Positions 1 to 10,437 of a stretch of 52,973 nucleotides of DNA are shown one piece after another. The translations under genes and the position numbers were made by a program. The notes beneath the pieces are model-generated. The model made no database searches. It was not told the origin of the DNA and was given only the letters and a program-made list of their open reading frames with translations. Origin of the DNA: a virus; IMG/VR virus record IMGVR_UViG_3300046777_001769, positions 1 to 52,973 of that record, one strand, 5' to 3'. Every line of letters starts with the position of its first letter. Positions within the stretch are counted from its first letter, which is position 1.

Positions 1-3000
1 ATTATAAGTTCCTGGATTTTCTCCACCACTTAAGAAATCTCCTAGTTGATAAGTTACACTTCCATTTCCACCAATATTTGCATCAATTGCAGTAATAGTA
101 AATAATTGATAGTTGTAATTTTCGGAATTATATCCTTTTCCAGTAGAATTAACTCCTACACTAATATTTTCAATTAATACCTTATCATTTATTGCAAATG
201 GAAAAGCACTTGCAGTACTAAATCCAACTGCTAAAAAGACTGTAACGTTTTTAGTAGTCGAATTGTATGAAATTGAAGAAATTCCAACACCATTTGAATT
301 TTGAGTTGGAATAATGATCGGATCTGTATCATTAAGTCTATAAGTATTGTTTAAAATTGTAACATAATTATCTCCAAGTGAGTAGCGAAGATCTACCTCA
401 GATAAAACTTGCTTTGAATATCCATCCAAAACAACAAGTTTTGGTGAAGATATATATCCTCTTCCCACCGAAGTTATTCCTATTGAATCGAAAGAATTAA
501 GTGGTTCAATTTTTAAAATTTGGGGAAGAACTACATTAGGTCTTAAGGTAAAATCGCAGGAAAAATCAAATCCAATATTATTAAGTTTTGTTTTTTCAAC
601 TTTTCCTATTGAGTTACTGGATGCTTCTAAAATAGCACCAGTTCCATAAGATGAATTAACCGATGAAAACTTTGGAAGATTTGTGTAACTCTGTCCTTTT
701 GATAATATGTTGACTTTGGAAATAGGGCCAAACGCACTTAATGAAGTAGTTTCATATTCTAATTTCGATGAAGAATCATAAGAATAAGATTCTGGGATTT
801 TTTCTAAATTGTATGTGAATGAAGTAGAGGAAATTGATATTACTTTGTGTTTTCCATTATATCCACTAGAAGTGACTTGTATCTCATTATTTCCAATTAC
901 AGAAGAATCAATACTAACTTCTTCCTTTATTGAGGGGAGTGTATTTTCGTAAACGGGATCTAATTTATAATATAACTTTTCTGGAATATCTTTAGTTACG
1001 TTTAGTGTAACCTTTGCATTCGTATCTATACCTGTGTTTCCAGATCTTATAACTTCAAATGTATTACTGAGTTTGGATTTATCAAAAATTTGAGTATAAT
1101 TTGAATCGGTGTAGAAGTTTAATTCAAATGCAGAATATCTAACTGATCCATTAAGATATGAAAGAGAAGAATCTGATAGATCAAATGTTACGCTGGAGTT
1201 TCTATAAACTTTAATTGGTGGATTTACTGGAGATAAAGTTCCACTTGACGCTGAAGTTATATTAATAATTTCAGGATTTAAACTTATTGCACTATAATAC
1301 GAAGGGGATAATTTCACAGAATTTCTATCAAAAGTAACAATATAGTAAATTTTATTGTTACTTAATCCCCCAGAAGGAGACGCCGAGGTATAGACAATTT
1401 TTTGTCCATTTTCAAAATTGTGATCTGGAATTGTTATTATATTTGAAGCAATGTCAACATCTCCAGAAACAAAAGATCTTGGATTTACTAAAACTTTTCT
1501 ATTATCATCATTATATTTTATTGTGATTGAAGTAGAAATTCCAGGATTTACACTTACAAATACTTCATCATTGTTTGTAAGTCCATGTGTTTGTGCAGTA
1601 GAAACTGTTACAGTATTTTTTGATACTTGTCCAGAAAGTTTTGGATAATATGTTTTGAAACTATGGTATACACCTGTTCCAATCCCAGTAAAATACAAGG
1701 TACTAATTGAAGCAGTAGTTGTTGCAATTCCCACAAAAGTTCCTGTAGATCCAAGTCCAACTTTTACCGTTGATATTCCTATTAAATCATTTGTGATTTT
1801 AGCAACATAAATTGTTGATTGGTCACTAAGAGACCAAGAAGATGTTCCATTATTTGAAACAGAAATAGAACCACCACTATTAGTTGAATAAACTAAAGAA
1901 TCGCCAGTTTGTAAATTGTGGTCTGGAATATAAACTGTTCTTGTTGGAATAAAGATTTGAGTAATTCCTACTCCCGGATTTGCGAAAGATAATGTGGACC
2001 CAATTCCTACTCCAGAAATCGTACCAACACCAATAGATTCTTTTGGATTGAAATAAATTTCTTTATTTGCCTTATATCCATATGAAACAGTATCACCTGC
2101 ATTTATAGAAAATCTTCTAGAAGATTCATATAAAGCATCAGTATAACTATGTGCAGATCCAACACTACCATCAACAGATCTTAGAACTCTAATTCTAGAA
2201 GAACTTCTGTCTACGTTTAGTACTTTAATTTTTTCATTTCCAATTTGGTAAATGTCATTTTCTTTTATAGAAGAATATGAAAGATTACCTGCAACAGAAA
2301 TAAACGTAACTATACCGGTTACCCCAACTGTCCCAATACCAGAAGGATTTGCGAGAGATAATATATTTGTAGAAACACCTATAGTATACGATCCTTTTAT
2401 CAAGGATGATGTTGTGTTTAATCCCGAAATAGTAACAAGATCGGTATTTATAAGGTTATGCGGAGAGACTGATTGGATGATTAGTAAATTTTTGCTGCCT
2501 TCAAATGGATAAATTTCTGTACCGTAGATAGTAGTATTTGCAACACTAATTGAGTTTACAATTTTTCCGCCAATCCTAGAAACTTTTGAAGTGAATCCAA
2601 ATCCAGCAGTTTCATCGTTGTCAAAAATTATCTTATCATTTACTTTGTAATTAGAACCTCCAGTCACTATACCAACACTATCGATTGGACCAGGAGATGC
2701 ATATTTGATATCAATTGTTTGATCTAAATTATTTGGTAAAGATATGTAAGGATATGATGTTCCCTTTTTAAGTAAATTGTATGGAAATGTATTTCTTGCC
2801 CAAGTGGTTTTGTTTAGATCAATATCATCTTGATTGGAAAATCTGCTAAAGTTAAAATCATTAGGAGTAGATTTGAATTTATTTCCAATAATATACGGAA
2901 AAATTGGTAATCTATAATTTCCAAAAGAATTGGATGCTGTTTCATCTATAGTTGCAAAATATGCGTATGTTCCATTGGGAAAATCTGGAGTAACACAAAA

Positions 3001-6000
3001 TCTACCATTGTACTCATCTAAAACTGTATCATCGGTTACATTTTTATATTCAAAGTCTTCAACAAAGAAACCAATTGGAAATGGTGGTCTGTTTGGTAAA
3101 GGGCTAGAAATATATCCGGATTTCATTCTAGATATATTTCCTTTTCCATCTTTATTTGAAAATCCATATGGACCATATATTGGATTTCCATCATATGCCC
3201 ATCCAATTATTGGCGAATGTTTTGTCGAAGAAACTTCAATACCATTTTGTTTAATTAGATCTGGCGTACCATAAAGAATTTTTCCACCAACTTCTTTTGC
3301 GTATGTAGTTTCTCTTAATTTTCTTGGTGCATATAAATGTGTATACTGTAATTCATATTTTGAGTTTGAATTATAGAAAATAGATCCGTCATCAGTGGTT
3401 ATTTTATTAAAATACTTCGCAAAAAGATTAATAGTCCAAGATTTTAATTTTGGACTAAGTTCAGCACCAACACCCGCTGGCGATACTGTAATAAAAGTAT
3501 TATTTTGATCATATCCAGCACCACTTTCAACAATTTTAATTGAAGTAATTTGTCCATTATTCAATATAGGAGTTAAAACTGCACCCAATCCATTTCCATT
3601 AGTTAAAATATTTAAATTTGGGGGAGAATTATAATCTTTTCCTGGATTGTTAATCAAAACATCAACAATCTTTCCACTGTTGATTATAGGAACAAGTTGT
3701 GCCTCTGATCCACTACTTAAAGATACATCTGGAATTCTGTTGAAATTGATAATTTCTGAAGATCCGTATCCAACGCCATTATTTTCTAAATGAACCGAAG
3801 CAATTTCACCTCTAAAAATTGGTTGAACTACCGCTTTAAATGAAGATGATACGCCAACGTTTCCAACAATTTCAACTGTTATTTGTGGGTAGTTAAAGAA
3901 ATGAATTCCAGATCCAATCGAAGTTAATTGAATATATTGATTTGTTTGATAATAAAAATCTTTATTATCAGTACCGAAACCGACTAAAGAAAGTTTGAAA
4001 TTATTATCATCGACTTTTGTTACGTAATAATTTGTATTGTTAGTTAAACCGCCAATTGGAGAACCACTTGTGGTGTAATTAATAATTTCCCCTGACTGAT
4101 AATCGTGACTTTCGATTGTCACATATCCAATGGAAGTGTTAATTCCACTTGAACTTACAGTTTTCTTTTTATTTTGATAATTTGCTCCGGAGTCATCAAT
4201 ATTGATCGATGATATAACGGATTTTTTGTTAAAAGATTCTAAATCATGATTACCAATACCAAATGATGTAAGTGCAACCGTATTAACGCCCACTAAAGCA
4301 TCATCAAAAGTTTTATGTAATTTAACTGTAAAAGAATCTTGAACAGAAACATAATATGAGGAGTTTGTAGAAATACCACCAACTGATTGTTGTGCGTTAG
4401 TTCTGTATACTACTCTCTCAGCATTTCTAAATCTATGATAAGTAGAGAACCCAATTGTGTTGTTTGTAATATTTACAAATGCAGACTTAGATTCTGAACT
4501 AAATGATACTTTATGATCAATTAATTTCATCGATGCACTTGCTTTCGCACCAGATCCGTTTCCACCACTAATATTAATTTTTGGGGGTTCCAAATAATCA
4601 AAACCGGGGTCAATAATTCTAATTTCTTGAAGTGAACCCCTAACAGCACAATATCCTGTTGCTCCAGTTCCAACAGAATCTGATATTATCAATGTTGGTG
4701 GATTGATAACATCATATCCATCACCAGAATTTATGATGCCAATATCTTCAATTGTATTATAATAAATTTTATCCTTCGATTTATAGTTTAGTATTTCTAC
4801 GCCATTAATTAAAATACCAACAGGTCCGGGAGTTGTTTCATAATTCTTTCCATCATTAATTGGGGGATTAATTTCTCTTAAAAGTTTTTGAGATTTTAAT
4901 GTTTTTAAATAAAAATCATAGTCCTCAAACTTACTACCCGATACTGTAATTGGACTAGTAATGTTAATAAAAATTGAACCATAAAGATTAGATCTACTTT
5001 TGGCAATTTTTACACTGTTTGAATTCACTCTCTTTATAAAATATACCCCACTATCAAACAAAGACCCCTGGCTTGAACTATAATAAACAGAATCGCCGGT
5101 GTAAAACCCATGATCTTCTCCGGGACTAATAGTAAATGTATCTCCGACAAACGTTCCCGAGAAAGTTATAGTTCTATCAAAAGCATTCAATGATTGGCTA
5201 TTATAATGTGGCAAAGAGGAAGATGCTACAAGAGTTCTATCATCAATTTTGTAAACATTTTGAACATCTGTAGTCTGACTTGCTAGATATGGATATTTTG
5301 AAGAATTAACTTTAAGTAAATTTCTTTTAATCGAATAAGATTTATTTAAATTCAGAGATCCCTGTCCACTAATTTCGATAGTATTATTAGAAACTATGTT
5401 AGTGATAGATGATGGTGTTGAAATTCCATCACTTGAGATGACATTTATGTCATCACCAATCCTAAAACTATGATCAATTGATGTTACTAATCGATATGTG
5501 CCACTGACACTATCGATTAACGATATTGAAGATATATCAATTAAAGAAGATGTATTAAAAATCCAGATATTAGAAACTACAGTATCTTTTGGATTTACCC
5601 CAAGAGTTTTAATAATACCACTATCTTGATTATTATAATAGAAAGTATCGCCAATAATTTCTATATCTTTAAGGACCGAAGTAATTCTTACCTTAATAAC
5701 TTCATTTGAATTCCTATTTGAAGTTCCATAGGCATATACATTCAACCAAATATCACTTGCATCTGAGATTGATTTTGTTATATTTTGACATCCAAAAAAT
5801 TGATTTAAACTCTTTGAAGTATATGTAATAGTCCCTTGAGTTCCGTCATTATAAGTTACGGACAATTCACCTTCTAATGGAAATCCTACAGTGGAATCTA
5901 CATCTAAGGTATTGGTTCCGGCGACTACATTTCCAATAAGTTTTGTTTTAGGGTGAATTGAAAAATTGCCATAAAGAGACCCATCAACAATAATATCTTT

Positions 6001-6903
6001 ATTGTATCCTGCGTCAAAACTCAATTTATAATATATTTTATCCGATTTAGCAAAAATCTTTTCTACTCTGGATATTGGTGCATATCCCTTTGGTACATCC
6101 TTATATGCGTCCTGATATAAAGTAGATCTCTCTAGGTCATATGGACTTCCAGAAATACTTTCAACAATTAGGTCATTAGTTATTTTGTACTGAGAATCTG
6201 ATGGTTTTGTTAGATAATCTTGTGGTTTTACAATTTTGACATCTTCACCATATAATACTTTAAATAGAATTTGGAAAGAAAGATCTGTTCCTCTTGTAGA
6301 GTAAAAATCTTTTGATTGCTTTAAGAAAAGATACTTATCTAAAGAACTATAGAACTCTCTTTGCTCAAATCCAGGTGCTAATTGATATTTAATTTTTTTG
6401 AAAAATTCTTTTAAGAAAAGGGAACTTAGATTAATGACGCTTTTAGCAGTTCCATCAGTATTTTTATTACTATGATCAACAGATTCTGTTGAACTGAATA
6501 GAAGTTGATCTGGTTTATTTTGAGTATTATATGAAGTTACTCCACTAAACCCTCTTATACATCCAGTAAAAGAAGTTGGAGTTTTGCTTGTATATGTAAT
6601 AATCTCATTATCTATTTGCAATAATCCATAAGAATCAGGAAACCCTACAGTACTTGATACTGATATTGTTTCATCAAGAAAAGAAATGTCTGCAGTAAGA
6701 GTTGTTGATTCTGCATTATTCTTAATAGTATCTAATTTTAAGTACTGATCAATATTCTGAATTAAATCAGTTGAAGCACTCTGAAATTCTTGAGAAATAT
6801 AGTACTGTTTTAAAAACTCAGCAACTAATGGAAACTCCTCCCTAACATATGCTGGAAGTTGATTCTGGATGATGTTATTAAACTGAATTCTTTTTTCTGT
6901 CAT
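1..6903 (-). CDS. Giant baseplate-type structural protein in the gp7 position (partial, C-terminus off window)
   Basis: The frame opens at an ATG (6901-6903) four bases after the gp6 stop and runs to the left edge; I spot-checked several stretches and found no stop, so about 2301 codons are visible. The N-terminus (MTEKRIQFNN) is followed near residue 110 by FTGCIRGFSG. The rest is a long series of beta-rich repeats with recurring phrases such as GLTNNTNYYV (near residue 950) and GLSNNKIYYI (near 1850), plus Gly-rich blocks like GGNGSGAKASA. In T4 the gene after 6 is 7, the baseplate wedge initiator (about 1030 residues); this protein is at least twice that. Role in the wedge is inferred from position and repeat style, not from a clear domain match. 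Confidence 0.72.
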   Translation of the reverse strand, partial: MTEKRIQFNNIIQNQLPAYVREEFPLVAEFLKQYYISQEFQSASTDLIQNIDQYLKLDTIKNNAESTTLTADISFLDETISVSSTVGFPDSYGLLQIDNEIITYTSKTPTSFTGCIRGFSGVTSYNTQNKPDQLLFSSTESVDHSNKNTDGTAKSVINLSSLFLKEFFKKIKYQLAPGFEQREFYSSLDKYLFLKQSKDFYSTRGTDLSFQILFKVLYGEDVKIVKPQDYLTKPSDSQYKITNDLIVESISGSPYDLERSTLYQDAYKDVPKGYAPISRVEKIFAKSDKIYYKLSFDAGYNKDIIVDGSLYGNFSIHPKTKLIGNVVAGTNTLDVDSTVGFPLEGELSVTYNDGTQGTITYTSKSLNQFFGCQNITKSISDASDIWLNVYAYGTSNRNSNEVIKVRITSVLKDIEIIGDTFYYNNQDSGIIKTLGVNPKDTVVSNIWIFNTSSLIDISSISLIDSVSGTYRLVTSIDHSFRIGDDINVISSDGISTPSSITNIVSNNTIEISGQGSLNLNKSYSIKRNLLKVNSSKYPYLASQTTDVQNVYKIDDRTLVASSSLPHYNSQSLNAFDRTITFSGTFVGDTFTISPGEDHGFYTGDSVYYSSSQGSLFDSGVYFIKRVNSNSVKIAKSRSNLYGSIFINITSPITVSGSKFEDYDFYLKTLKSQKLLREINPPINDGKNYETTPGPVGILINGVEILNYKSKDKIYYNTIEDIGIINSGDGYDVINPPTLIISDSVGTGATGYCAVRGSLQEIRIIDPGFDYLEPPKINISGGNGSGAKASASMKLIDHKVSFSSESKSAFVNITNNTIGFSTYHRFRNAERVVYRTNAQQSVGGISTNSSYYVSVQDSFTVKLHKTFDDALVGVNTVALTSFGIGNHDLESFNKKSVISSINIDDSGANYQNKKKTVSSSGINTSIGYVTIESHDYQSGEIINYTTSGSPIGGLTNNTNYYVTKVDDNNFKLSLVGFGTDNKDFYYQTNQYIQLTSIGSGIHFFNYPQITVEIVGNVGVSSSFKAVVQPIFRGEIASVHLENNGVGYGSSEIINFNRIPDVSLSSGSEAQLVPIINSGKIVDVLINNPGKDYNSPPNLNILTNGNGLGAVLTPILNNGQITSIKIVESGAGYDQNNTFITVSPAGVGAELSPKLKSWTINLFAKYFNKITTDDGSIFYNSNSKYELQYTHLYAPRKLRETTYAKEVGGKILYGTPDLIKQNGIEVSSTKHSPIIGWAYDGNPIYGPYGFSNKDGKGNISRMKSGYISSPLPNRPPFPIGFFVEDFEYKNVTDDTVLDEYNGRFCVTPDFPNGTYAYFATIDETASNSFGNYRLPIFPYIIGNKFKSTPNDFNFSRFSNQDDIDLNKTTWARNTFPYNLLKKGTSYPYISLPNNLDQTIDIKYASPGPIDSVGIVTGGSNYKVNDKIIFDNDETAGFGFTSKVSRIGGKIVNSISVANTTIYGTEIYPFEGSKNLLIIQSVSPHNLINTDLVTISGLNTTSSLIKGSYTIGVSTNILSLANPSGIGTVGVTGIVTFISVAGNLSYSSIKENDIYQIGNEKIKVLNVDRSSSRIRVLRSVDGSVGSAHSYTDALYESSRRFSINAGDTVSYGYKANKEIYFNPKESIGVGTISGVGIGSTLSFANPGVGITQIFIPTRTVYIPDHNLQTGDSLVYSTNSGGSISVSNNGTSSWSLSDQSTIYVAKITNDLIGISTVKVGLGSTGTFVGIATTTASISTLYFTGIGTGVYHSFKTYYPKLSGQVSKNTVTVSTAQTHGLTNNDEVFVSVNPGISTSITIKYNDDNRKVLVNPRSFVSGDVDIASNIITIPDHNFENGQKIVYTSASPSGGLSNNKIYYIVTFDRNSVKLSPSYYSAISLNPEIINITSASSGTLSPVNPPIKVYRNSSVTFDLSDSSLSYLNGSVRYSAFELNFYTDSNYTQIFDKSKLSNTFEVIRSGNTGIDTNAKVTLNVTKDIPEKLYYKLDPVYENTLPSIKEEVSIDSSVIGNNEIQVTSSGYNGKHKVISISSTSFTYNLEKIPESYSYDSSSKLEYETTSLSAFGPISKVNILSKGQSYTNLPKFSSVNSSYGTGAILEASSNSIGKVEKTKLNNIGFDFSCDFTLRPNVVLPQILKIEPLNSFDSIGITSVGRGYISSPKLVVLDGYSKQVLSEVDLRYSLGDNYVTILNNTYRLNDTDPIIIPTQNSNGVGISSISYNSTTKNVTVFLAVGFSTASAFPFAINDKVLIENISVGVNSTGKGYNSENYNYQLFTITAIDANIGGNGSVTYQLGDFLSGGENPGTYN

Positions 6904-6907
6904 TTTA

Positions 6908-8836
6908 TTATGATCTTACTAGGTTCCCGTTGCTGTAGCTTGATTTTACAATATAGTTAGATGCTGAAGGATCAAGTCCTGATGAGATTTCATCAGGAAC
7001 CATTTCAAAAACACTCTTATTAATATCTAGTTGAAGATAAAGATCCTGTAATCCAATTACATCATTGGATTGGGGAATTGCCGATATTTCAATAATCGTT
7101 TGTCCATCTTTTACCTTTCCAGATAAAATATTAATTGGGTTGAGTGTAATAATTCCTTTTTTGTAATCAATTCTACCAACATTTCTTTTGACGATTGTTG
7201 CTGTTGTTGAATTTACATTTGGAACGGTGAATAGAAAGATAGATCCTGTTGTTCTATTAGTATCTGGAATATCGGAAAGATACACAGTTTCTTGTAAATC
7301 TGAAACTCTAAATGCAGAAGATTTTATATTATATCCATCCATACTTTTGATATGAAATTCATTCCCAAAACCAATTTGATATTCCGCAAAAGTATTTAAA
7401 GCAACTCTCAAATCTCTTCTCATCTGTATCGTAGTAATATTAGAGGTCACAGATTCGTGACTATCATCTATAATTTTTAAGAATTTACTATACTTAAATC
7501 TTGCTCCATATTTATTCAGTTCTGTAGACTCCGCATACTTATTTGCGTTAGATTGAATTAAAGACGAAACATATGCAGAACTGGGAGCAAGGTTTGTATT
7601 ATAATAAACGTTTGAGATTACTTCGAGGTAGAGATATTTGAGATCTAAAATTTCTGGTATAATTCCAGCAACTGCATACTTTTTAAGATCTCTTTTAATA
7701 TTTTCTTTGATTAAATTTGGAAGAAAGTCGCCATTTCTTGGTTTAATGCTAATAAAAACTTTTCCATACTGAGGAGGAATTAACTCCTCTCCGCCAAATA
7801 CAGAAATTGACTCAGTTTCAGGATATATTTTGTTTGGAATTAAGATTTCATAGTCATTTGCGGATAATGCTCTATTTTGAGAAGCATAAATTCTAGGAGC
7901 ATACCTTTTAATCGATTCTACAGATTCAATGTTTTCCCCACCCTGAGAAATAATACCAGTTGTTAAGAGAGATATTCCAGATGTAACTGTGTATTCTACA
8001 GAATTCCTAGTATAAGTAAGTCTTCCAGAAAAACTAAACTGACTTACTCCATTACCACTATCACCATTTGATACAATATAATTTACTTCAATGTAATTAT
8101 TATTTTCTAGTTTTTTACCAAATAAAATTCCATCACCAAAAATTAATTCATATCTTTCATCTTCTATTTCCTGAATATAATAAACTTTTGAATCTTTGTT
8201 TACATCAAATACATTATCTTGAAGTCTATACTTTGTAGATGCCGTTGCTGTTATAGAATCTCTTACCTTGACTGAAATAAGTGCAGTATCGACCCCGACG
8301 TTTGGGAGAATAAATCTCTGATTTGGATTATTTGAATTATAAGTAAAATTACTATCTAATAATACCCCTTCATAAATTTGAATATCATTAAAAGATGCAA
8401 TATTATCCACAACTGGAACTGTAATATCATCTAAAATTGAAAATACAAATGATTGATTTCCAAAAGTTCCTGATGTACTAGCAACAGTACCTTTTTTTAA
8501 GGTTAGTGATGAAGGAACTGGTGTAATATTACTAGTATCTACGAAAAAACTTATTGTTGAGATTGCTGCTTTTCTTGATCTTGGAACATATCCAATATTT
8601 CTGGCAAGAGAAACAACATTTTCCCTAAGTGTTGCACTATCAATGAACACTTCATTTGCAATCATATTTGCGTTATATGAAGTGATGTAAGTGTTATATG
8701 CCAGAACATCAAGAATAGTTGAGAGATTGGATCCCTCAAAGTCATAATCAGTAAAATTTGAATTTGACTTTAGATAATCTCTAAGACTTGTTTTAATCTG
8801 GTCAAAATCCAGATTTGAAAGATTTACTAATGGCAT
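6908..8836 (-). CDS. gp6: Baseplate wedge protein gp6 (baseplate J-like)
   Basis: This 642-residue protein matches the size and opening of cyanophage gp6 (MPLVNLSNLDFDQIKTSL). In T4-like phages gp6 forms the ring of the baseplate wedge that holds neighbouring wedges together and changes shape on sheath contraction. The N-terminal third has the helical LRENVVSLARNIGYVPRS segment typical of gp6/baseplate J proteins, followed by beta-rich domains. Its ATG directly follows the gp25 stop (TAAATG) and its own stop lies four bases before the next start, so gp25, gp6 and the giant protein form one late operon. Identification is strong. Confidence 0.93.
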   Translation of the reverse strand: MPLVNLSNLDFDQIKTSLRDYLKSNSNFTDYDFEGSNLSTILDVLAYNTYITSYNANMIANEVFIDSATLRENVVSLARNIGYVPRSRKAAISTISFFVDTSNITPVPSSLTLKKGTVASTSGTFGNQSFVFSILDDITVPVVDNIASFNDIQIYEGVLLDSNFTYNSNNPNQRFILPNVGVDTALISVKVRDSITATASTKYRLQDNVFDVNKDSKVYYIQEIEDERYELIFGDGILFGKKLENNNYIEVNYIVSNGDSGNGVSQFSFSGRLTYTRNSVEYTVTSGISLLTTGIISQGGENIESVESIKRYAPRIYASQNRALSANDYEILIPNKIYPETESISVFGGEELIPPQYGKVFISIKPRNGDFLPNLIKENIKRDLKKYAVAGIIPEILDLKYLYLEVISNVYYNTNLAPSSAYVSSLIQSNANKYAESTELNKYGARFKYSKFLKIIDDSHESVTSNITTIQMRRDLRVALNTFAEYQIGFGNEFHIKSMDGYNIKSSAFRVSDLQETVYLSDIPDTNRTTGSIFLFTVPNVNSTTATIVKRNVGRIDYKKGIITLNPINILSGKVKDGQTIIEISAIPQSNDVIGLQDLYLQLDINKSVFEMVPDEISSGLDPSASNYIVKSSYSNGNLVRS

Positions 8837-9238
8837 TTACCTAGTAGGTTGCAGAACGAATTGTAATTGTTGCGCTGGAACATCTATACCAACAATTCTA
8901 TAGGTTATGATCACATCAAAAGCACTGTTGTCAAAATCGGGGTTCACTTGAACATCTATTAATGAAACTCTTGGCTCATAGTTTTGAATTGAATTCTCAA
9001 TTTCATCTTTTATAACGAGAGCTGAAGAACTATCTAAGTTCTCAAAAAGAGAACCACTAATTCTAGAACCAAAGTTATCATTAAAAAATTTTTCGCCAGG
9101 TAAAGTAAACACAATATTACGAATAGAGCGAGCAATTGCGTTTTCATTTTTAAGGGCAATCAGGTCATTCGTCAGAGGATTGCTCTGAAATGACATACTA
9201 ATATCTTTAAATCCCTGACTTACCCTTTGTAAAGGCAT
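8837..9238 (-). CDS. gp25: Baseplate wedge protein gp25
   Basis: A 133-residue GPW/gp25-family protein, the usual size. The central motif with EKFFNDNFGSRI followed by SLFENLD is the family signature. gp25 is the lysozyme-fold baseplate component that links the wedge to the first sheath ring and nucleates sheath assembly. It is the first gene of the gp25-gp6 operon and has a late-promoter-like AATAAATA about 20 bases upstream. Recognition is secure. Confidence 0.95.
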   Translation of the reverse strand: MPLQRVSQGFKDISMSFQSNPLTNDLIALKNENAIARSIRNIVFTLPGEKFFNDNFGSRISGSLFENLDSSSALVIKDEIENSIQNYEPRVSLIDVQVNPDFDNSAFDVIITYRIVGIDVPAQQLQFVLQPTR

Positions 9239-9258
9239 TGATTATTATAATTCTATCT

Positions 9259-9266
9259 TATTTATT
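9259..9266 (-). promoter_or_regulatory. T4-type late promoter before gp25
   Basis: On the minus strand the sequence reads AATAAATA, one mismatch from the T4 late box TATAAATA, about 20 bases upstream of the gp25 ATG and overlapping the stop of the preceding gene. Position before a structural operon supports late expression. Confidence 0.55.
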
Positions 9267-10101
9267 AAGGATTTTTTGATTCATAAAGAGGTTCTGTTCC
9301 ATATTCCCAATCATCATAGTCTTCATCATTGCGAATTTTTGAATGAATTTCGTTTTGATGAGCAAAATCATGTTTTTTGGAGTTCAAATCATCATTTGCA
9401 ATCTCTCTAAGTAGTTTTTGATCCATTTTGTGCTCCTGATTTGTTAAATCAGAACTTTTTACGGGGTTGCTATCCCGAATTTTTGTAATTTCGTACATAA
9501 AATCGTCAGATGTTTCAATTTTGCGACGATTTTCAACAGAATATTCGGTTAAATCAATCTCATAACCTGGATTTTTAGTAATTCTATTCTTTGTCCATGC
9601 ATCATCATACCATAGTATCTTATTATTGGGGTATGCATAGAAATTTCCATTGTCCATCTTAAAAAAATGAGCACATTTATGCTCTGGAGTCTCACTAAAA
9701 TTAGTATTCAAAGTAGATTTTGATTCCCATGACCAATCAAGCGTGAATAAGTATGTTCCTTCATTCTTTTCTCCGCGATAGTTGATAAGTTCTGCACGTA
9801 AATTAGACAATCTCGATCGAACTTGTACATCAATATAAGGAGAAAAACAATCCCACCACATACACTCCTCTAATTCTGGTACAGGTGCATCTGGTTTCCA
9901 ACAAAAGGCATGTATTGGTCTTCTTGTCCAATTAACCCCATTCTCTAAAAACGCCTCAAAGAGGGGTACGTGCTTCTCTAAGGACGCTACGGAGTGTACG
10001 TCACATAAAGTTACCTCACCATGACCTTTTTTGTGATTATAAAGAAATTCATTGCGAATATAACAAGTAATTGTCGGAAGATTGTGATTTAGATAAGACA
10101 T
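9265..10101 (-). CDS. Conserved cyanophage-type hypothetical protein, Trp/His-rich
   Basis: A 278-residue soluble protein that I cannot assign to a function. It has many aromatic residues (ECMWWDCFSPYIDVQ near residue 80, LDWSWES near 120) and a charged, disordered-looking tail from about residue 200 (many K, D, N and E). It sits between a terminator hairpin and gp25, in a late-gene context, so it could be a virion or assembly factor. No signal peptide or membrane segment is visible. The ATG is the first in frame after the hairpin. Confidence 0.8.
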   Translation of the reverse strand: MSYLNHNLPTITCYIRNEFLYNHKKGHGEVTLCDVHSVASLEKHVPLFEAFLENGVNWTRRPIHAFCWKPDAPVPELEECMWWDCFSPYIDVQVRSRLSNLRAELINYRGEKNEGTYLFTLDWSWESKSTLNTNFSETPEHKCAHFFKMDNGNFYAYPNNKILWYDDAWTKNRITKNPGYEIDLTEYSVENRRKIETSDDFMYEITKIRDSNPVKSSDLTNQEHKMDQKLLREIANDDLNSKKHDFAHQNEIHSKIRNDEDYDDWEYGTEPLYESKNP

Positions 10102-10111
10102 AATTTCTAAT

Positions 10112-10138
10112 AAAAAAGCAGGAATTTCTTCCTGCTTT
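10112..10138 (-). terminator. Rho-independent terminator after the 10.1-11.2 kb small operon
   Basis: A perfect 10-bp stem (AAGCAGGAA and its complement) closes on a GAAA loop in the minus-strand RNA and is followed by a run of T. It lies just after the stop of the 46-residue basic protein and just before the start of the 278-residue gene. Confidence 0.8.
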
Positions 10139-10145
10139 ATCTATA

Positions 10146-10286
10146 TTATTTTCCTTGTCCCCGATACCTTTTTTTACGTCCATTACGAGAAGTTGCACTC
10201 AACAATGTACGAGCAGAACGTCCCTGGCGAGTTTTCTTTGGTGCTCCGGGTTCAAATATAGTCTTATTAGATCCACCTTTAGCCAT
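10146..10286 (-). CDS. Small very basic protein (46 residues)
   Basis: Encodes a 46-residue peptide starting MAKGGSNKTIFEPGAPKKTR and ending in a Lys/Arg/Gly tail. A strong Shine-Dalgarno (GGAGGA) lies upstream of the ATG. The charge suggests nucleic-acid or ribosome binding, but that is inference. It overlaps the preceding 52-residue gene by 8 bases and is followed by a terminator, so it ends an operon. Confidence 0.85.
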   Translation of the reverse strand: MAKGGSNKTIFEPGAPKKTRQGRSARTLLSATSRNGRKKRYRGQGK

Positions 10287-10437
10287 AAGTTTCCTCCATT
10301 TCAATTAGATTAGGATCAATGTCCTCTCCCGAGAAATAACGCTCAGAAAAGTCTTGAAGTATCTCACTACAATCTTCTGCAGTGAGATTTGTATAAATTT
10401 TACGCCCTTTATATAAAAGATTGTAAGTTTTTTCCAT
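10279..10437 (-). CDS. Small acidic hypothetical protein (52 residues)
   Basis: Starts MEKTYNLLYKGRKIYTN and is acidic in its second half. The ATG overlaps the stop of the upstream gene (TAATG) and its own end overlaps the next start by 8 bases, which argues for translational coupling and for this frame being real. Its 3' end carries the Shine-Dalgarno of the next gene. Function unknown. Confidence 0.8.
   Translation of the reverse strand: MEKTYNLLYKGRKIYTNLTAEDCSEILQDFSERYFSGEDIDPNLIEMEETYG

Noticed and set aside
1451-3274. Plus-strand ORFs inside the left-edge giant gene (1451, 2252, 2930)
   Set aside because: They are shadows in a long, repeat-rich minus-strand coding frame that is open throughout the stretches checked.
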